Assembly: GCA_964342155.1 (NCBI GenBank)
Contig: CAYFEQ010000001.1
Location: forward strand, 1 to 64,000
DNA length: 64,000 nt
Direction: 5' to 3'
Source: GCA-2701705 sp964342155
GTDB taxonomy: Bacteria; Pseudomonadota; Gammaproteobacteria; GCA-002705445; GCA-002716945
Made by a program: the position numbers and the translations under genes. The notes under the pieces are model-generated. The model had not been told where the DNA came from and made no database searches. It saw only the letters and a list, made by a program, of their open reading frames with translations. How positions within the stretch are numbered: the stretch's first letter is position 1; every line of letters begins with the position of its first letter. This document shows, piece by piece, positions 9,057-18,695 of the stretch.

Positions 9057-10157
9057 ATGAAGAATAGGGCTGACTTTATTTATTTTCTCTCAATGACATG
9101 TCTATTGTCATTGTCAAGCTGCACATCTTTTAAAGAATATGCGTCTGGCATAATGGCTGAAGAAAGAGAAGACCTCGTCGTTTATAAAAGAGAATCTATT
9201 TATGATGATACGCAGTTTGATTTAGAAATGCCTCCTGATTTGATAAACCCTAGCTCTCCAAATTCTATAAGTATTCCAGAACTTGCAGATGATAATAATA
9301 TGCAATTGTTTACTGTTGATACTCAACTTAGTGATATTAAATTAGTCAGAACAGGTAGAGATTCTTATTTAACTTTACAAAACATTAATAAAGATAAGCT
9401 TTGGCTACGAATACAATCTTTTTGGAGAGAAGAGGGATTCAGGATAGCAAATCAAAATATAACTTTAGGTGTCATGAAAACTGATTTTTTAGAAAATTTA
9501 AGTGAGGCGCAATTAGGAACTATACAACGTGTTGTTGGCAGATATATTCCTCTTCTTGTAAGCCCAGATACTAGAGATAGTTATAAAACAAGACTTGTTT
9601 TCAAAGAGGAAAACATTGATATCATAATTACACATTATGGAAAAGAATTCATGAGCGATGGAGAAGATGACTTCAGATGGCAGAATAGAGCAAGAGATCC
9701 AGAGCTTGAAACAGAAATGACTTCTAGATTATACATATATTTAGGAGGAGAAGAAGCTAAAGCAAAAGGTCTTGTAGTCGTAAAATCAACAGGATTGAGA
9801 AATAAATCAGTTATGAATGTTGATGAAAATGGTCTTCACACACTATATATTGCAGATACATATGAAAGAGTTTATCCGCGAGTATTAAAATCATTAGAAA
9901 TATTAGGTGTAGGCATTATATCTGAAGATCGTGATGAGGGCTTAATACGAATTGCTTTAAACGAAAGAAGTAAAGAAGAAAAATCTTTTTTTGATAAATT
10001 TAAATTTTGGAGTGATGATGAGAGTGAAGTTTATAATATTGTTTTACTGGTTGAACAATTAGGAACGACAATTGAAGTCCAAAATGATAGTTTCGTAAAT
10101 GTAACAAGTCAGGCTTCAGAAGAAGTTATTAGAGGACTTCATGCTGACTTAAGATAG
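9057..10157 (+). CDS. bamC: Outer-membrane protein assembly lipoprotein BamC
   Basis: Lipoprotein partner of the BAM complex that inserts beta-barrel proteins into the outer membrane. The signal peptide ends in LSSC with lipidated Cys22. An unstructured N-terminal part follows (EMPPDLINPSS, like the BamD-contacting segment), then two helix-grip domains. At 366 residues it is close to the E. coli length. Its place directly after dapA supports the call despite low sequence conservation in this family. It converges on folE2 with no intergenic space. Confidence 0.88.
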   Translation: MKNRADFIYFLSMTCLLSLSSCTSFKEYASGIMAEEREDLVVYKRESIYDDTQFDLEMPPDLINPSSPNSISIPELADDNNMQLFTVDTQLSDIKLVRTGRDSYLTLQNINKDKLWLRIQSFWREEGFRIANQNITLGVMKTDFLENLSEAQLGTIQRVVGRYIPLLVSPDTRDSYKTRLVFKEENIDIIITHYGKEFMSDGEDDFRWQNRARDPELETEMTSRLYIYLGGEEAKAKGLVVVKSTGLRNKSVMNVDENGLHTLYIADTYERVYPRVLKSLEILGVGIISEDRDEGLIRIALNERSKEEKSFFDKFKFWSDDESEVYNIVLLVEQLGTTIEVQNDSFVNVTSQASEEVIRGLHADLR

Positions 10158-10982
10158 TCAGTCTTTTTTAATATTATGAATTTGTGCGTAAGCAGAGTGG
10201 TTATGTATTGATTCAAAATTCTCAGATTCTACAGTGTACTCTTTAACTCTTTCATCTTTATCAAAATGAGCAGCTATATCTCTAACCATATCTTCAACAA
10301 ATTTAGGATTATCATATGCCAACTCAGTTACATATTTTTCGTCTGGTCTTTTTAAAAGTCCGTACAATTCTGATGACGCTTCTTTTTCTACAATATCAAT
10401 TAATTCTTCAATCCAAATAAAGTCATTTATCAAAGCAGTTACTGTCACATGAGATCTTTGATTATGTGCTCCATATGCAGAGATTTTTTTTGAACATGGG
10501 CATAAACTAGTTACTGGAATCAAAACCTTTACTTTCAAATTGGGTTTATTCTTCTTAATTTCACCAATAAACGTAACATTATAATCAAGTAAACTTTTCA
10601 CTTTTGTTACAGGCGCAGCTTTATTTATAAAATATGGAAAAGACATTTCAATGTGCCCTGATTCAGCTTCCAATAATTCACACATTTCTTCCATCATCTT
10701 TTTAAAAGAGTCTACTGTTATTTGTTCTTCATGTTGGTTAAGAATTTGAACAAAACGCGACATATGTGTTCCTTTAAAATCATGCGGAAGATTGACATAC
10801 ATATTAAATTTAGCAATTGTAGATTGCTCATTGCCAGATCTTTGTTTAATAATTATTGGATGAAGTATATCTTTAATTCCAACTTTGTTGATTGGTAAAT
10901 TTCTGGTATCCGCTAAGCCCTGTATGTCAGGTATTTTAGTGGCATCATCAACCATTTTTATATTTTTTTTATTTGATGGCAT
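10158..10982 (-). CDS. folE2: GTP cyclohydrolase FolE2 (type IB)
   Basis: Converts GTP to 7,8-dihydroneopterin triphosphate, feeding folate and possibly queuosine or methanopterin pathways. At 274 residues it is a full-length COG1469 protein. The signature VTSLCPCSKKIS carries the metal-binding cysteine, followed by the AHNQRSHVTVT segment. It is the last gene of the CorC-xseB-dxs-queD-folE2 cluster, starting 3 bp after queD. Type IB enzymes are metal-flexible, which suits zinc-poor sea water (inference). Confidence 0.93.
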   Translation of the reverse strand: MPSNKKNIKMVDDATKIPDIQGLADTRNLPINKVGIKDILHPIIIKQRSGNEQSTIAKFNMYVNLPHDFKGTHMSRFVQILNQHEEQITVDSFKKMMEEMCELLEAESGHIEMSFPYFINKAAPVTKVKSLLDYNVTFIGEIKKNKPNLKVKVLIPVTSLCPCSKKISAYGAHNQRSHVTVTALINDFIWIEELIDIVEKEASSELYGLLKRPDEKYVTELAYDNPKFVEDMVRDIAAHFDKDERVKEYTVESENFESIHNHSAYAQIHNIKKD

Positions 10983-10985
10983 TTT

Positions 10986-11354
10986 TTACTCCGTATATTT
11001 TACCGCAGATTTATCTGTTTCCCATAATTTAATTGATTTTAGTTCAATATCATTATTATTAATCTTTTTTGATAATTCTGAAAAGAAATATTTTGCAATA
11101 TTTTCAGCTGTTGGATTTTTTTCTTTGAATGGTTCTAGGTCATTCAAAAAACGATGATCAAGTCTCTTCCCAATTTCTTTTGCTGAGTTCTTTATATCTT
11201 TAAAGTCCATTACCATTCCAATATTATCAAGTTTATTTCCCGAAACTTCAACTTCTACTTTCCAATTATGGCCATGCATACGCTTACAATCACCTTTGTG
11301 GCCATTAAGTATATGGGCTGACGAGAACTCAGTTTCTATGGTTAAAGTAAAAAT
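10986..11354 (-). CDS. queD: 6-carboxy-tetrahydropterin synthase / PTPS-family protein, probable ATT start
   Basis: QueD/6-pyruvoyl-tetrahydropterin synthase family, which converts the FolE2 product. An ATG at 11279 gives only 97 residues and omits essential parts. Reading further upstream in frame shows EFSSAH (first zinc His) and CKRMHGHNW, with the catalytic Cys and the two other zinc His. The open frame reaches a TAG. The only sensible start is an ATT at 11354, five bases after an AGGGGG ribosome-binding site; no ATG, GTG or TTG is available. This gives 122 residues, a normal QueD length. Because the Cys is kept, it is not the folate-type PTPS-III. Confidence 0.82.
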   Translation of the reverse strand: MFTLTIETEFSSAHILNGHKGDCKRMHGHNWKVEVEVSGNKLDNIGMVMDFKDIKNSAKEIGKRLDHRFLNDLEPFKEKNPTAENIAKYFFSELSKKINNNDIELKSIKLWETDKSAVKYTE

Positions 11355-11377
11355 CTTATCCCCCTAAAAATATTAAG

Positions 11378-13431
11378 TTAATTCTTTTTAGAAGCTGCAT
11401 CTTTTTTTAATAAATCTAATGTGCTTTTCTTTATTCCTGCTTCATTTAGCCCTATATCAGCATACATTTCATCCTGTTTTCCATGCATAATAGTACTATC
11501 TGGAATTCCTAGATTGAGAATATTGGGCACATTGATGTACTCTGGTTGATTGTAAAGACTTAGGATTGCTTCATTTACAGCTGATCCAGCCCCACCAAGT
11601 ATTACATTTTCTTCTATGGTGATTATATATTGGTGGTTTAGACATATTTTATCAATCATTTCTAAATCCAAAGGTTTTGCAAAACGCATATCAACTACTG
11701 TTGCATCAAATTCCTTTGCAACAGAATGAACTGTATTAAGTAATGTTCCAAAGACTAAGTATGCAATATCATTACCTTGCCTTATCACTTTTGCCTTACC
11801 TATTTCAAGTTTTTCAAAATCAAGTGTTAAATCTAAGCCTAGCGAGTAACCTCTTGGATATCTAACAGCTGCTGGACCATTATAATCAAATCCAGTTGTC
11901 AGCATTTTCCATTGTTCTTGTTCATTCGATGGGGTCATAATNNNNNNNNNNNNNNNNNNNNNNNNNNNNNNNNNNNNNNNNNNNNNNNNNNNNNNNNNNN
12001 NNNNNNNNNNNNNNNNNNNNNNNNNNNNNNNNNNNNNNNNNCAAATCCAGTTGTCAGCATTTTCCATTGTTCTTGTTCATTCGATGGGGTCATAATCACC
12101 ATTTTTGGCAGGATCCTTAGATAAGAAATATCATATATACCTTGATGAGTTTCCCCATCAGCTCCGACTATTCCCGCTCTATCGATTGCTAGCAAGACAT
12201 CAAGCTCTTGAATAATTACATCATGTATAAGTTGATCGTATGCTCTTTGTAAAAATGTTGAATAAATAGCAACAACGGGTTTTATTCCATTACAAGCTAA
12301 CCCGCTTGCTAGCGTTAATGAATGTTGTTCAGCAATACCAACATCAAAATATCGGTTGGGATAATTTTTTTCAAATTCTACTAGCCCAGACCCTTCACGC
12401 ATTGCAGGAGTTATAGCTACAAGCTTTTTATTAATCTCAGCCATTTCATTTATCCATCTACTAAATATTTGGGTATAAGTTAATTTATTTTCAAGTTTTT
12501 TGGTTTTAGTTTTACCTGTTTTAGGATTGAAGGGCGTGACGCCGTGGTAACTGATTGGGTTATTTTCAGCTAATTTATATCCCTTACCTTTTTTAGTCAT
12601 TATGTGAAGAATTCTAGGGCCTTTTTTATCCTTCAAATTAGAAAAGATTTCTATGAGATCCCCTAAATCATTACCATCAACTGGACCATAGTATTTAAAG
12701 CCTAGCTCTTCAAACAATAATCCTGGCGTAATAAAACTTTTTGCCTTTGAACCAACTTTTTTAGCAATTGTTTCAAAAGCTTTTATTTTACTTAGAACTT
12801 GTTTGCTACCTTCTTTTATTGCAGAGTATGTTTTACCTGTCAAAATTCGAGTTAAATATTTATGTATTGCGCCAACATTTGGTGAAATTGACATTTCATT
12901 ATCATTTAGAACTACCAGAAAATCAGATTTCATTCCTCCACTATGACTTAGTGCTTCATAAGCCATACCTGCAGTAAGCCCTCCATCTCCTATTACAGCA
13001 ATTATTTTGCTATTATCATTATTAAGTTTTGATGCAATTTCAAAACCAATGGCAGCACTAATTGAAGTGCTAGAATGCCCGGCCCCAAAACAATCATATT
13101 CACTTTCATTTCTTTTAAGAAAACCAGAGATACCGTCTTTTTTTCTTAAAGTAGACATAAGATGTTTTCTTCCTGTTAGTATTTTATGGGGATAGCATTG
13201 ATGACCAACATCCCAGATAATCTTATCTTTTGGAGTATTAAAAACGTAATGCAATGCGAGCGTTAATTCAACTGCACCAAGACCGGCAGCAAGATGTCCT
13301 CCAGTTATAGAGACAGACTCAATAATATAATTTCTTATTTCTTCCGATAAAACAATCAGTTCTTCAGGAGCTAAATTTTTAAGATCTGAAGGTATATTAA
13401 TTTTATCTAGGACAGGAAATTTATCTTTCAT
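11378..13431 (-). CDS. dxs: 1-deoxy-D-xylulose-5-phosphate synthase (interrupted by an assembly gap)
   Basis: Thiamine-diphosphate enzyme joining pyruvate and glyceraldehyde 3-phosphate, first step of the MEP isoprenoid pathway. The TPP signature GDGGLTAGMAYEAL and the DVGHQCYPHK motif are in the N-terminal part, and the transketolase C-terminal domain follows. The 100-N run splits the frame, but the 55 bases on either side are identical. Removing 155 bases restores one frame of 632 residues, the normal length. It lies 2 bp from xseB without the ispA gene often found between them. Confidence 0.95.
11942..12041. other. Assembly gap of 100 N inside dxs
   Basis: Exactly 100 unknown bases. The 55 bases before it (11887-11941) are identical to the 55 after it (12042-12096), so the two contigs overlap and the gap has no real length. 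Confidence 0.98.
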
Positions 13432-13433
13432 TT

Positions 13434-13646
13434 TTATTTTTTTAGCCCATCTTTAATTGTAGTGATTTTTAATTGAGCCTCTTCTAAAGCTTTTTTACAC
13501 CTTTTTGAAAGCTCCATTAGTGAATGATATTTTTCCGTACTTTCTTCAAGGGATATTTCTCCAGTATCAAACTTATCAAGCAAATCTTGTATTTGCTTCA
13601 TATCATCTTCAAATGTTGATAACGGACTCTTTATCTTCTTATTCAT
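13434..13646 (-). CDS. xseB: Exodeoxyribonuclease VII small subunit
   Basis: Small helical subunit of ExoVII, which degrades single-stranded DNA together with XseA. At 70 residues, with STFEDDMKQIQDLLDKFDTG and LEESTEKYHSLMELSKRC, it matches the conserved two-helix family. It sits immediately upstream of dxs, the usual xseB-(ispA)-dxs arrangement. No xseA is in the window. Confidence 0.92.
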   Translation of the reverse strand: MNKKIKSPLSTFEDDMKQIQDLLDKFDTGEISLEESTEKYHSLMELSKRCKKALEEAQLKITTIKDGLKK

Positions 13647-13661
13647 ATTGTTTTTATAATA

Positions 13662-15067
13662 CTATTTTTTAGTTATCTTTACATTCTTTACGAAATTATT
13701 CTTTACTTTCATTATTTCAAAAGAATAATTGCCTCTTTGAAAGGACATGCCTTTCTTGGGTATATCTTCAAGACATTCAAGTATGTAACCATTAATAGTT
13801 TTCACTTCTGAATCCGTCAGATTCCAATTCAAAACCTTATTTAGTTCACGGATTTGGACTGTTCCATCTACAAGATACGTATCACCAGCTAAACGGTGTA
13901 TATCTTTTTCCTTTTCAGTATCCTGATTATAGTCACCAACAATCTCTTCAAGAATATCATCCAATGTCACTAAACCTTTAACATCTCCATATTCATCTAC
14001 AACAAAGCCAATTCTTTTCCTTTCTCTTTTAAAGTTTATTAATTGTGTAGTTAAAGAGGTGTCTTCGGGGATGAAATAAGCCGGATTTAAATTATTTAAT
14101 ATTTTATCTTTTGTAATGTCTCCATCAACAAGCATTTTTATTACTCTTCTTTTATGAAGAAATCCTTGTAAAGAACTCAGTTCATTTTTATAAATTGGTA
14201 TTCTAGTATGCTGGTAATCAAGTATTTCTTTTGAAATTTTTTCTATATCTTCATCAATATTTACTCCTATTATCTCACTCCTTGGTATCATTGCATCTTC
14301 CACTTTTACCTTTTCAAGATCAAGCATATTAACAATCATATCTTCATAAAATTTTGGGATACGGTCACTAGACTCTGTAACAATTGTTTTAATTTCATCT
14401 TTTGTAAGTAATTCATAAGATTTATTTTTCTTACTAACGCCAAAAATACCTAAAATCGTATGCGAAAAAAAATTAATTATTGCTATCAGAGGATAAAATA
14501 CCTTGAGCATAGGATAGAAAAATAATGAGACCGGATAAGCTATTTTGTCAGGATATAAAGCGGCAAAAGTTTTTGGTGTCACTTCTGAAAAAATTAAAAT
14601 TACAAACGTTAATATACCTGCAGAAATTGCGATAGCAGTTTCATCATATAGTTTTATTGCAATAAGTGTAGTAATTGCTGATGCAAGAATGTTAACAAAA
14701 TTGTTTAACAAAAGAATCAAACTCAATGTCCTATCTGGGTTATTTAAAAGGTATAAAACACGTTTAGCCGAATTACTTCCTGTTTTATACTTATGTTTTA
14801 ATTTATATCTATTAACGCTCATCAATGAAGTTTCTGAACCAGAAAAGAATGCTGATAAAAACAATAGGAATACAAGAAGTATAAATAAATTTTCAANNNN
14901 NNNNNNNNNNNNNNNNNNNNNNNNNNNNNNNNNNNNNNNNNNNNNNNNNNNNNNNNNNNNNNNNNNNNNNNNNNNNNNNNNNNNNNNNNNNNNNNNGAAA
15001 AGAATGCTGATAAAAACAATAGGAATACAAGAAGTATAAATAAATTTTCAACTGTTAGCGTGTTCAT
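13662..15067 (-). CDS. CorC/HlyC-family CNNM transporter (DUF21-CBS-CorC), interrupted by an assembly gap
   Basis: Membrane protein with an N-terminal DUF21 (CNNM) transmembrane domain, two CBS domains (from about EDAMIPRSEIIGV to GLVTLDDILEEIVGD) and a C-terminal CorC_HlyC domain. Members are linked to magnesium or cobalt efflux. The start MNTLTVENLF at 15067 and the body from the other side of the N run join when the duplicated 55 bases are merged, giving 416 residues. The SGSETSLMSVNRYKL segment just after the junction is diagnostic of DUF21. Confidence 0.9.
14897..14996. other. Assembly gap of 100 N inside the CorC-like gene
   Basis: One hundred N. Bases 14842-14896 are repeated identically at 14997-15051, again a 55-base contig overlap, so no sequence is really missing. 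Confidence 0.98.
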
Positions 15068-15094
15068 TAATTTAAATTTTTAGAAATCATATGA

Positions 15095-15880
15095 TTATAT
15101 TAATTCAAAAAGAAGTCTTGTTCCAAGATACGCAACTAATAAAAATGTAATACCGCTTAGCGTTAAGTGAGCAGCTTTTATACCTCTAACTCCAGAAGAA
15201 AATCTTTTAAAAAGTAAATAACCAAAAGTTATCCATGCCACTACAGAAAAAACTACCTTATGCATTAAAAACCCAGTGTTTCCAGTCAGAATGAAAGGAG
15301 CCCCACTTAATAGTGAAATTGTTAATAAAACAAAACCAATAACAATAAGTTCAAACATAATTTTTTCCATAACTTCTATAGGAGGTAAAGAAATTGCTAG
15401 AGAAGAATCTTTCACGTCTCTTAACTTTTTTTCTTGTCGGGAAAGCAAAATAGCTTCTAGTCCAGCTAAACCTAGAAACCCATATGAAATAAATGAAGAG
15501 AGAATATGAATTTGTAAATTCTTATTTGAAAATTCTGCTGGAGTATTGTCAGTTTTGTAAAAAATAGTTATAACAATTATCAAAACAGTTATTGGAAAAA
15601 GTATCAATCCTAGGTGATAAATAGGTTTTTTAAACATAAATATAAAGAATAGAGCATTGATTGTTAATAATGTTAGAGATAAAGAAGTATTAAAATTAAA
15701 TCCATTAACTTGATTGACAAGATTCAGTGTATAGAGCCCAAATAATGATAGACTCAGAAATACTAGCAAATAAAAAAAAATTCTTTTGGTATCTTCAACC
15801 AGCTTATCCAATAGCATATTTCTTACATATACTGTAGATAGCAGATATCCAATAATGACACTTCCAGATAGTAGTAACAT
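15095..15880 (-). CDS. CcsA/YpjD-type inner-membrane cytochrome c assembly protein
   Basis: Polytopic protein of 261 residues, about seven to eight helices, resembling the CcsA-like domain of E. coli YpjD and HemX. The central segment ILSSFISYGFLGLAGLEAILLS and the C-terminal MHKVVFSVVAWITFGYLLFKRFSSGVRG match the family, which includes a heme-facing His. YpjD-type genes often lie near the CorC gene and signal-recognition-particle/rpsP genes in gammaproteobacteria. The exact role is unproven. Confidence 0.8.
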   Translation of the reverse strand: MLLLSGSVIIGYLLSTVYVRNMLLDKLVEDTKRIFFYLLVFLSLSLFGLYTLNLVNQVNGFNFNTSLSLTLLTINALFFIFMFKKPIYHLGLILFPITVLIIVITIFYKTDNTPAEFSNKNLQIHILSSFISYGFLGLAGLEAILLSRQEKKLRDVKDSSLAISLPPIEVMEKIMFELIVIGFVLLTISLLSGAPFILTGNTGFLMHKVVFSVVAWITFGYLLFKRFSSGVRGIKAAHLTLSGITFLLVAYLGTRLLFELI

Positions 15881-15975
15881 CTTTATTTAGATAATATCAA
15901 ATTCTCTCGCAAAACACTAAGATACCAGATTTATTATATTTTTATACAAAAAAACTAACGCGAATAAGAAACAAG

Positions 15976-15984
15976 TGATATAAT
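15976..15984 (+). promoter_or_regulatory. Extended -10 promoter of the rpsP operon
   Basis: TGA-TATAAT at 15976-15984 is a perfect extended -10 element, 27 bp upstream of the rpsP start. No convincing -35 is visible at 17-18 bp spacing, as expected for extended -10 promoters. Confidence 0.5.
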
Positions 15985-16010
15985 TCAATGGTTTTTAACA
16001 TAGGAGATAT

Positions 16011-16600
16011 ATGGTCAGAATAAGATTATCACGTGGTGGAGCTAAGAAAAAAGCTTACTATCATATCGTGGTTATAGATAAGAGAGATAAGAGAGATGGG
16101 AAGTGCCTCGAAAGAGTGGGAAGCTATGATCCTGCGCTTGAGACTCAGGATAGGATAAAAATCAATCATGAAAGACTTGATTATTGGATAGCTAAAGGTG
16201 CTCAAATAAGTGACCGTGTAAAATATTTAAGAAAATATTCACTTGATGCTGATAATATAAAAAGAAGGGAAAAGATCAAATTAAAAGAATTAGAAAAAAT
16301 AAAAATAAAAAGAGCCAAGAAAGCAGAAGAAACCAAGGAAGAAGTTAAAGCAGAAGAAAAACCTGCAGAAGAAACCAAGGAAGAAGTTAAAGCAGAAGAA
16401 AAACCTGCAGAAGAAACCANNNNNNNNNNNNNNNNNNNNNNNNNNNNNNNNNNNNNNNNNNNNNNNNNNNNNNNNNNNNNNNNNNNNNNNNNNNNNNNNN
16501 NNNNNNNNNNNNNNNNNNNGCAGAAGAAACCAAGGAAGAAGTTAAAGCAGAAGAAAAACCTGCAGAAGAAACCAAGGAAGAATCTCCAAAAAAAGAATAA
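16011..16600 (+). CDS. rpsP: 30S ribosomal protein bS16 with a repetitive charged tail
   Basis: First gene of the rpsP-rimM-trmD-rplS operon. The N-terminal 80 residues are standard bS16 (VRIRLSRGGAKKKAYYHIVV, RDGKCLERVGSYDP). They are followed by a Lys/Glu-rich tail built from a 14-residue unit, AEETKEEVKAEEKP, encoded by 42-bp tandem copies. An assembly gap falls inside the repeat. Merging the 55 shared bases restores the frame and ends the protein in EESPKKE at 16600, about 144 residues if no copies are lost. The true copy number is unknown. Confidence 0.95.
16323..16580 (+). repeat. 42-bp tandem repeat in the 3' part of rpsP
   Basis: Copies begin at 16323 and 16365 before the gap, with a partial copy at 16407, and again at 16520 with a partial copy at 16562. 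Each encodes AEETKEEVKAEEKP. A repeat longer than the assembler's word size explains the gap, and real cells could carry more copies. Confidence 0.9.
16420..16519. other. Assembly gap of 100 N inside the rpsP repeat
   Basis: One hundred N between two identical 55-base stretches (16365-16419 and 16520-16574). Here the overlap lies in a tandem repeat, so the number of missing or duplicated copies cannot be decided. Confidence 0.98.
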
Positions 16601-16609
16601 ATTATATTA

Positions 16610-17128
16610 ATGCCAAATACAGACTATATTGTCGTTGGTGAATTTCTTAATGTTCATGGAATAAAAGGTTGGCTAACTATAAAATCATACACCTATCCAA
16701 TTAACAATATTTTTGATTATGATTTATTTATAGAAGCATCCAATAGTTTTAATTCAATAAAAATAGAGCAACATAAAATACTTCCAAAAAAAGTTATCAT
16801 CAAACTTACATCTATTGAAACAATAAATGAGGCAGAAGAATATATACATAAAAAAATATTTGTTTTAAAAGAAAATTTGCCAACCACCGAGAAAAATGAA
16901 TTTTATTGGCATCAATTGATTAACCGGGTTGTTTTTAATGAAAATAATCAAAAGATTGGTAAAGTAGAATCAATATTCTCAACAAAATCAACTGATATTA
17001 TTGTTATAAAATCTGATTCTAGTAATAAAAATAACACTGAAATATTAATTCCATTTGTTAAAGATTATATATTGCAGGTACCAGAGAAAGAGGACATTAT
17101 AATAGTGAGATGGGATAATGAAAATTAA
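16610..17128 (+). CDS. rimM: Ribosome maturation factor RimM
   Basis: Binds uS19 and helps 16S rRNA processing in 30S assembly. At 172 residues it has the RimM N-terminal barrel (VVGEFLNVHGIKGWLTIKSYT) and the C-terminal PRC-barrel with YWHQLINRVV and LIPFVKDYI. Second gene of the canonical rpsP operon; its end overlaps trmD by 11 bp. Confidence 0.95.
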   Translation: MPNTDYIVVGEFLNVHGIKGWLTIKSYTYPINNIFDYDLFIEASNSFNSIKIEQHKILPKKVIIKLTSIETINEAEEYIHKKIFVLKENLPTTEKNEFYWHQLINRVVFNENNQKIGKVESIFSTKSTDIIVIKSDSSNKNNTEILIPFVKDYILQVPEKEDIIIVRWDNEN

Positions 17129-17861
17129 TGTTATAACAATATTTCCTGACATTATTGATAGTTTCAAAGAAACTGGATTTATTAAAAGAGCTATTAGCAG
17201 AAATATTATCTCCATTACTATTACTAATCTTAGAGATTTCTCTACTAACAAACATAAAAAAATTGATGATAGGCCATATGGTGGTGGACCCGGCATGATT
17301 CTCCAATATGAGCCTATAAAAAAAGCATTGTTGTCTATAAATAGTAAATCAAATGATAATCACAAAGTTATTTATTTATCACCTCAAGGAAAAGTATTAA
17401 ATCAAAAGAAATTAGGTTCACTAGCAACACAAAAAAATATTACTCTATTATGCGGAAGATATGAGGGAGTGGATCAGAGAGTTCTTGATGATCTTGTAGA
17501 TGAAGAAATTTCGCTAGGTGATTATGTTATATCGGGAGGTGAAGTACCGAGTATGGTATTAATGGAAGGTGTTTGTCGTTTATTAGATGGAGCTATTGAT
17601 GATGAAGAATCAATTAAACATGATTCTTTTCAAGATAGTTTGTTAGATTATCCTCATTTCACAAGACCAGAAACGGTTAATGATAAAAAAGTTCCAGAAG
17701 TTCTATTAAAAGGAAACCATTCTGCTATTAGTAAGTGGCGAAGAAAACAAGCTCTAGGAATAACATGGGAAAAAAGACCAGAACTATTAAAAAAGGTGAA
17801 ACTTTCTAAAGAAGATGATAAACTCCTCAGAGATTACATATCTGAATCTAAAAAAAACTAG
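17118..17861 (+). CDS. trmD: tRNA (guanine37-N1)-methyltransferase
   Basis: Methylates G37 of several tRNAs, preventing frameshifting. At 247 residues it is a SPOUT trefoil-knot enzyme. DDRPYGGGPGM, LCGRYEGVDQRV and GDYVISGGEVP are the AdoMet-binding and catalytic signatures, and DYPHFTRPE is also present. It starts inside the last codons of rimM. Confidence 0.97.
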   Translation: MKINVITIFPDIIDSFKETGFIKRAISRNIISITITNLRDFSTNKHKKIDDRPYGGGPGMILQYEPIKKALLSINSKSNDNHKVIYLSPQGKVLNQKKLGSLATQKNITLLCGRYEGVDQRVLDDLVDEEISLGDYVISGGEVPSMVLMEGVCRLLDGAIDDEESIKHDSFQDSLLDYPHFTRPETVNDKKVPEVLLKGNHSAISKWRRKQALGITWEKRPELLKKVKLSKEDDKLLRDYISESKKN

Positions 17862-17863
17862 TT

Positions 17864-18208
17864 ATGAAGAAAATAATCGATAAAATTGAACTACCACAAC
17901 TAAAAAAATACCCTAGCTTCTCAAGTGGCGATACTGTAGAGGTTTTGGTTAAAGTTAAAGAGGGAAAGAGAGAAAGATTACAATCCTTTGAAGGGGTCGT
18001 TATAGGCAAAAAAAACAGAGGAATTAATTCATCATTTACAATAAGAAAAATTTCTTATGGAGAAGGCGTAGAAAGAGTTTTTCAACTTCACAGCAAAATT
18101 ATTTCGGATATTAAATTAAAAAGAAAAGGTAGTGTGAAAAGGTCAAAGCTATATTACTTGAGAGAAAGATCTGGGAAGTCTGCTAGAATCAAAGAAAAAG
18201 TAAACTAA
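17864..18208 (+). CDS. rplS: 50S ribosomal protein bL19
   Basis: Ribosomal protein at the subunit interface, 114 residues. FSSGDTVEVLVKVKEG, RLQSFEGVVIGKKNRG and FTIRKISYGEGVERVF are characteristic. Last gene of the rpsP operon, 2 bp after trmD. Confidence 0.97.
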   Translation: MKKIIDKIELPQLKKYPSFSSGDTVEVLVKVKEGKRERLQSFEGVVIGKKNRGINSSFTIRKISYGEGVERVFQLHSKIISDIKLKRKGSVKRSKLYYLRERSGKSARIKEKVN

Positions 18209-18226
18209 ATTTACCAATTCAAAAAC

Positions 18227-18685
18227 TTGAATATAGTATATATAGCCTTAGGTAGTAATCAGAATAACCCTATTTATCATATACAAAAAGGGATGAAGGA
18301 CATCAATCATCTTAATGACACACATATAATCAAAAAATCCTCTCTCTACATTAGCAAACCACTTGGGCCAAAAAATCAACCAGACTATATCAATGCAGTC
18401 ATTAAAATTGAAACTAATCTAAAACCTGAGGAACTGCTTAACTCTCTACAAACTATAGAGAAATTACATCACAGAAAGAGAATAAAAAAATGGGGCCCTA
18501 GGACTTTGGACCTTGATATTTTACTTTATAATAATTTAGAAATTAATAGCAAAAGACTGACAATCCCTCATCCAGGTATGATAAAGAGAGAGTTTGTTTT
18601 AATTCCATTATTAGAAATTACTAATTACAGATTTAATATTCCAAAGTATGGAAAATTGGTCCATTATTTAAAGAGAGATTTTTAA
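18227..18685 (+). CDS. folK: 2-amino-4-hydroxy-6-hydroxymethyldihydropteridine pyrophosphokinase
   Basis: Pyrophosphorylates the pterin in folate synthesis. IALGSNQNNP near the start and WGPRTLDLDILLY (metal and pterin binding) are family signatures, and the IPHPGMIKREFVLIPL segment ends the protein. It starts with TTG at 18227; no in-frame ATG precedes the conserved N-terminus. First gene of the folK-kinase-panB-panC group. Confidence 0.95.
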   Translation: MNIVYIALGSNQNNPIYHIQKGMKDINHLNDTHIIKKSSLYISKPLGPKNQPDYINAVIKIETNLKPEELLNSLQTIEKLHHRKRIKKWGPRTLDLDILLYNNLEINSKRLTIPHPGMIKREFVLIPLLEITNYRFNIPKYGKLVHYLKRDF

Positions 18686-18695
18686 ACTTAACCTT

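Noticed and set aside
10986..11279. A 97-residue truncated QueD
   Set aside because: The upstream frame has the missing zinc and catalytic residues and a good ribosome-binding site, so the gene is not truncated.
11378..12067. Separate small dxs-like gene beginning inside the gap
   Set aside because: It is the C-terminal part of dxs; merging the duplicated 55 bases gives one intact gene.
14822..15067. Short membrane protein upstream of the corC-like gene
   Set aside because: It is the N-terminus of the corC-like protein cut off by the assembly gap.
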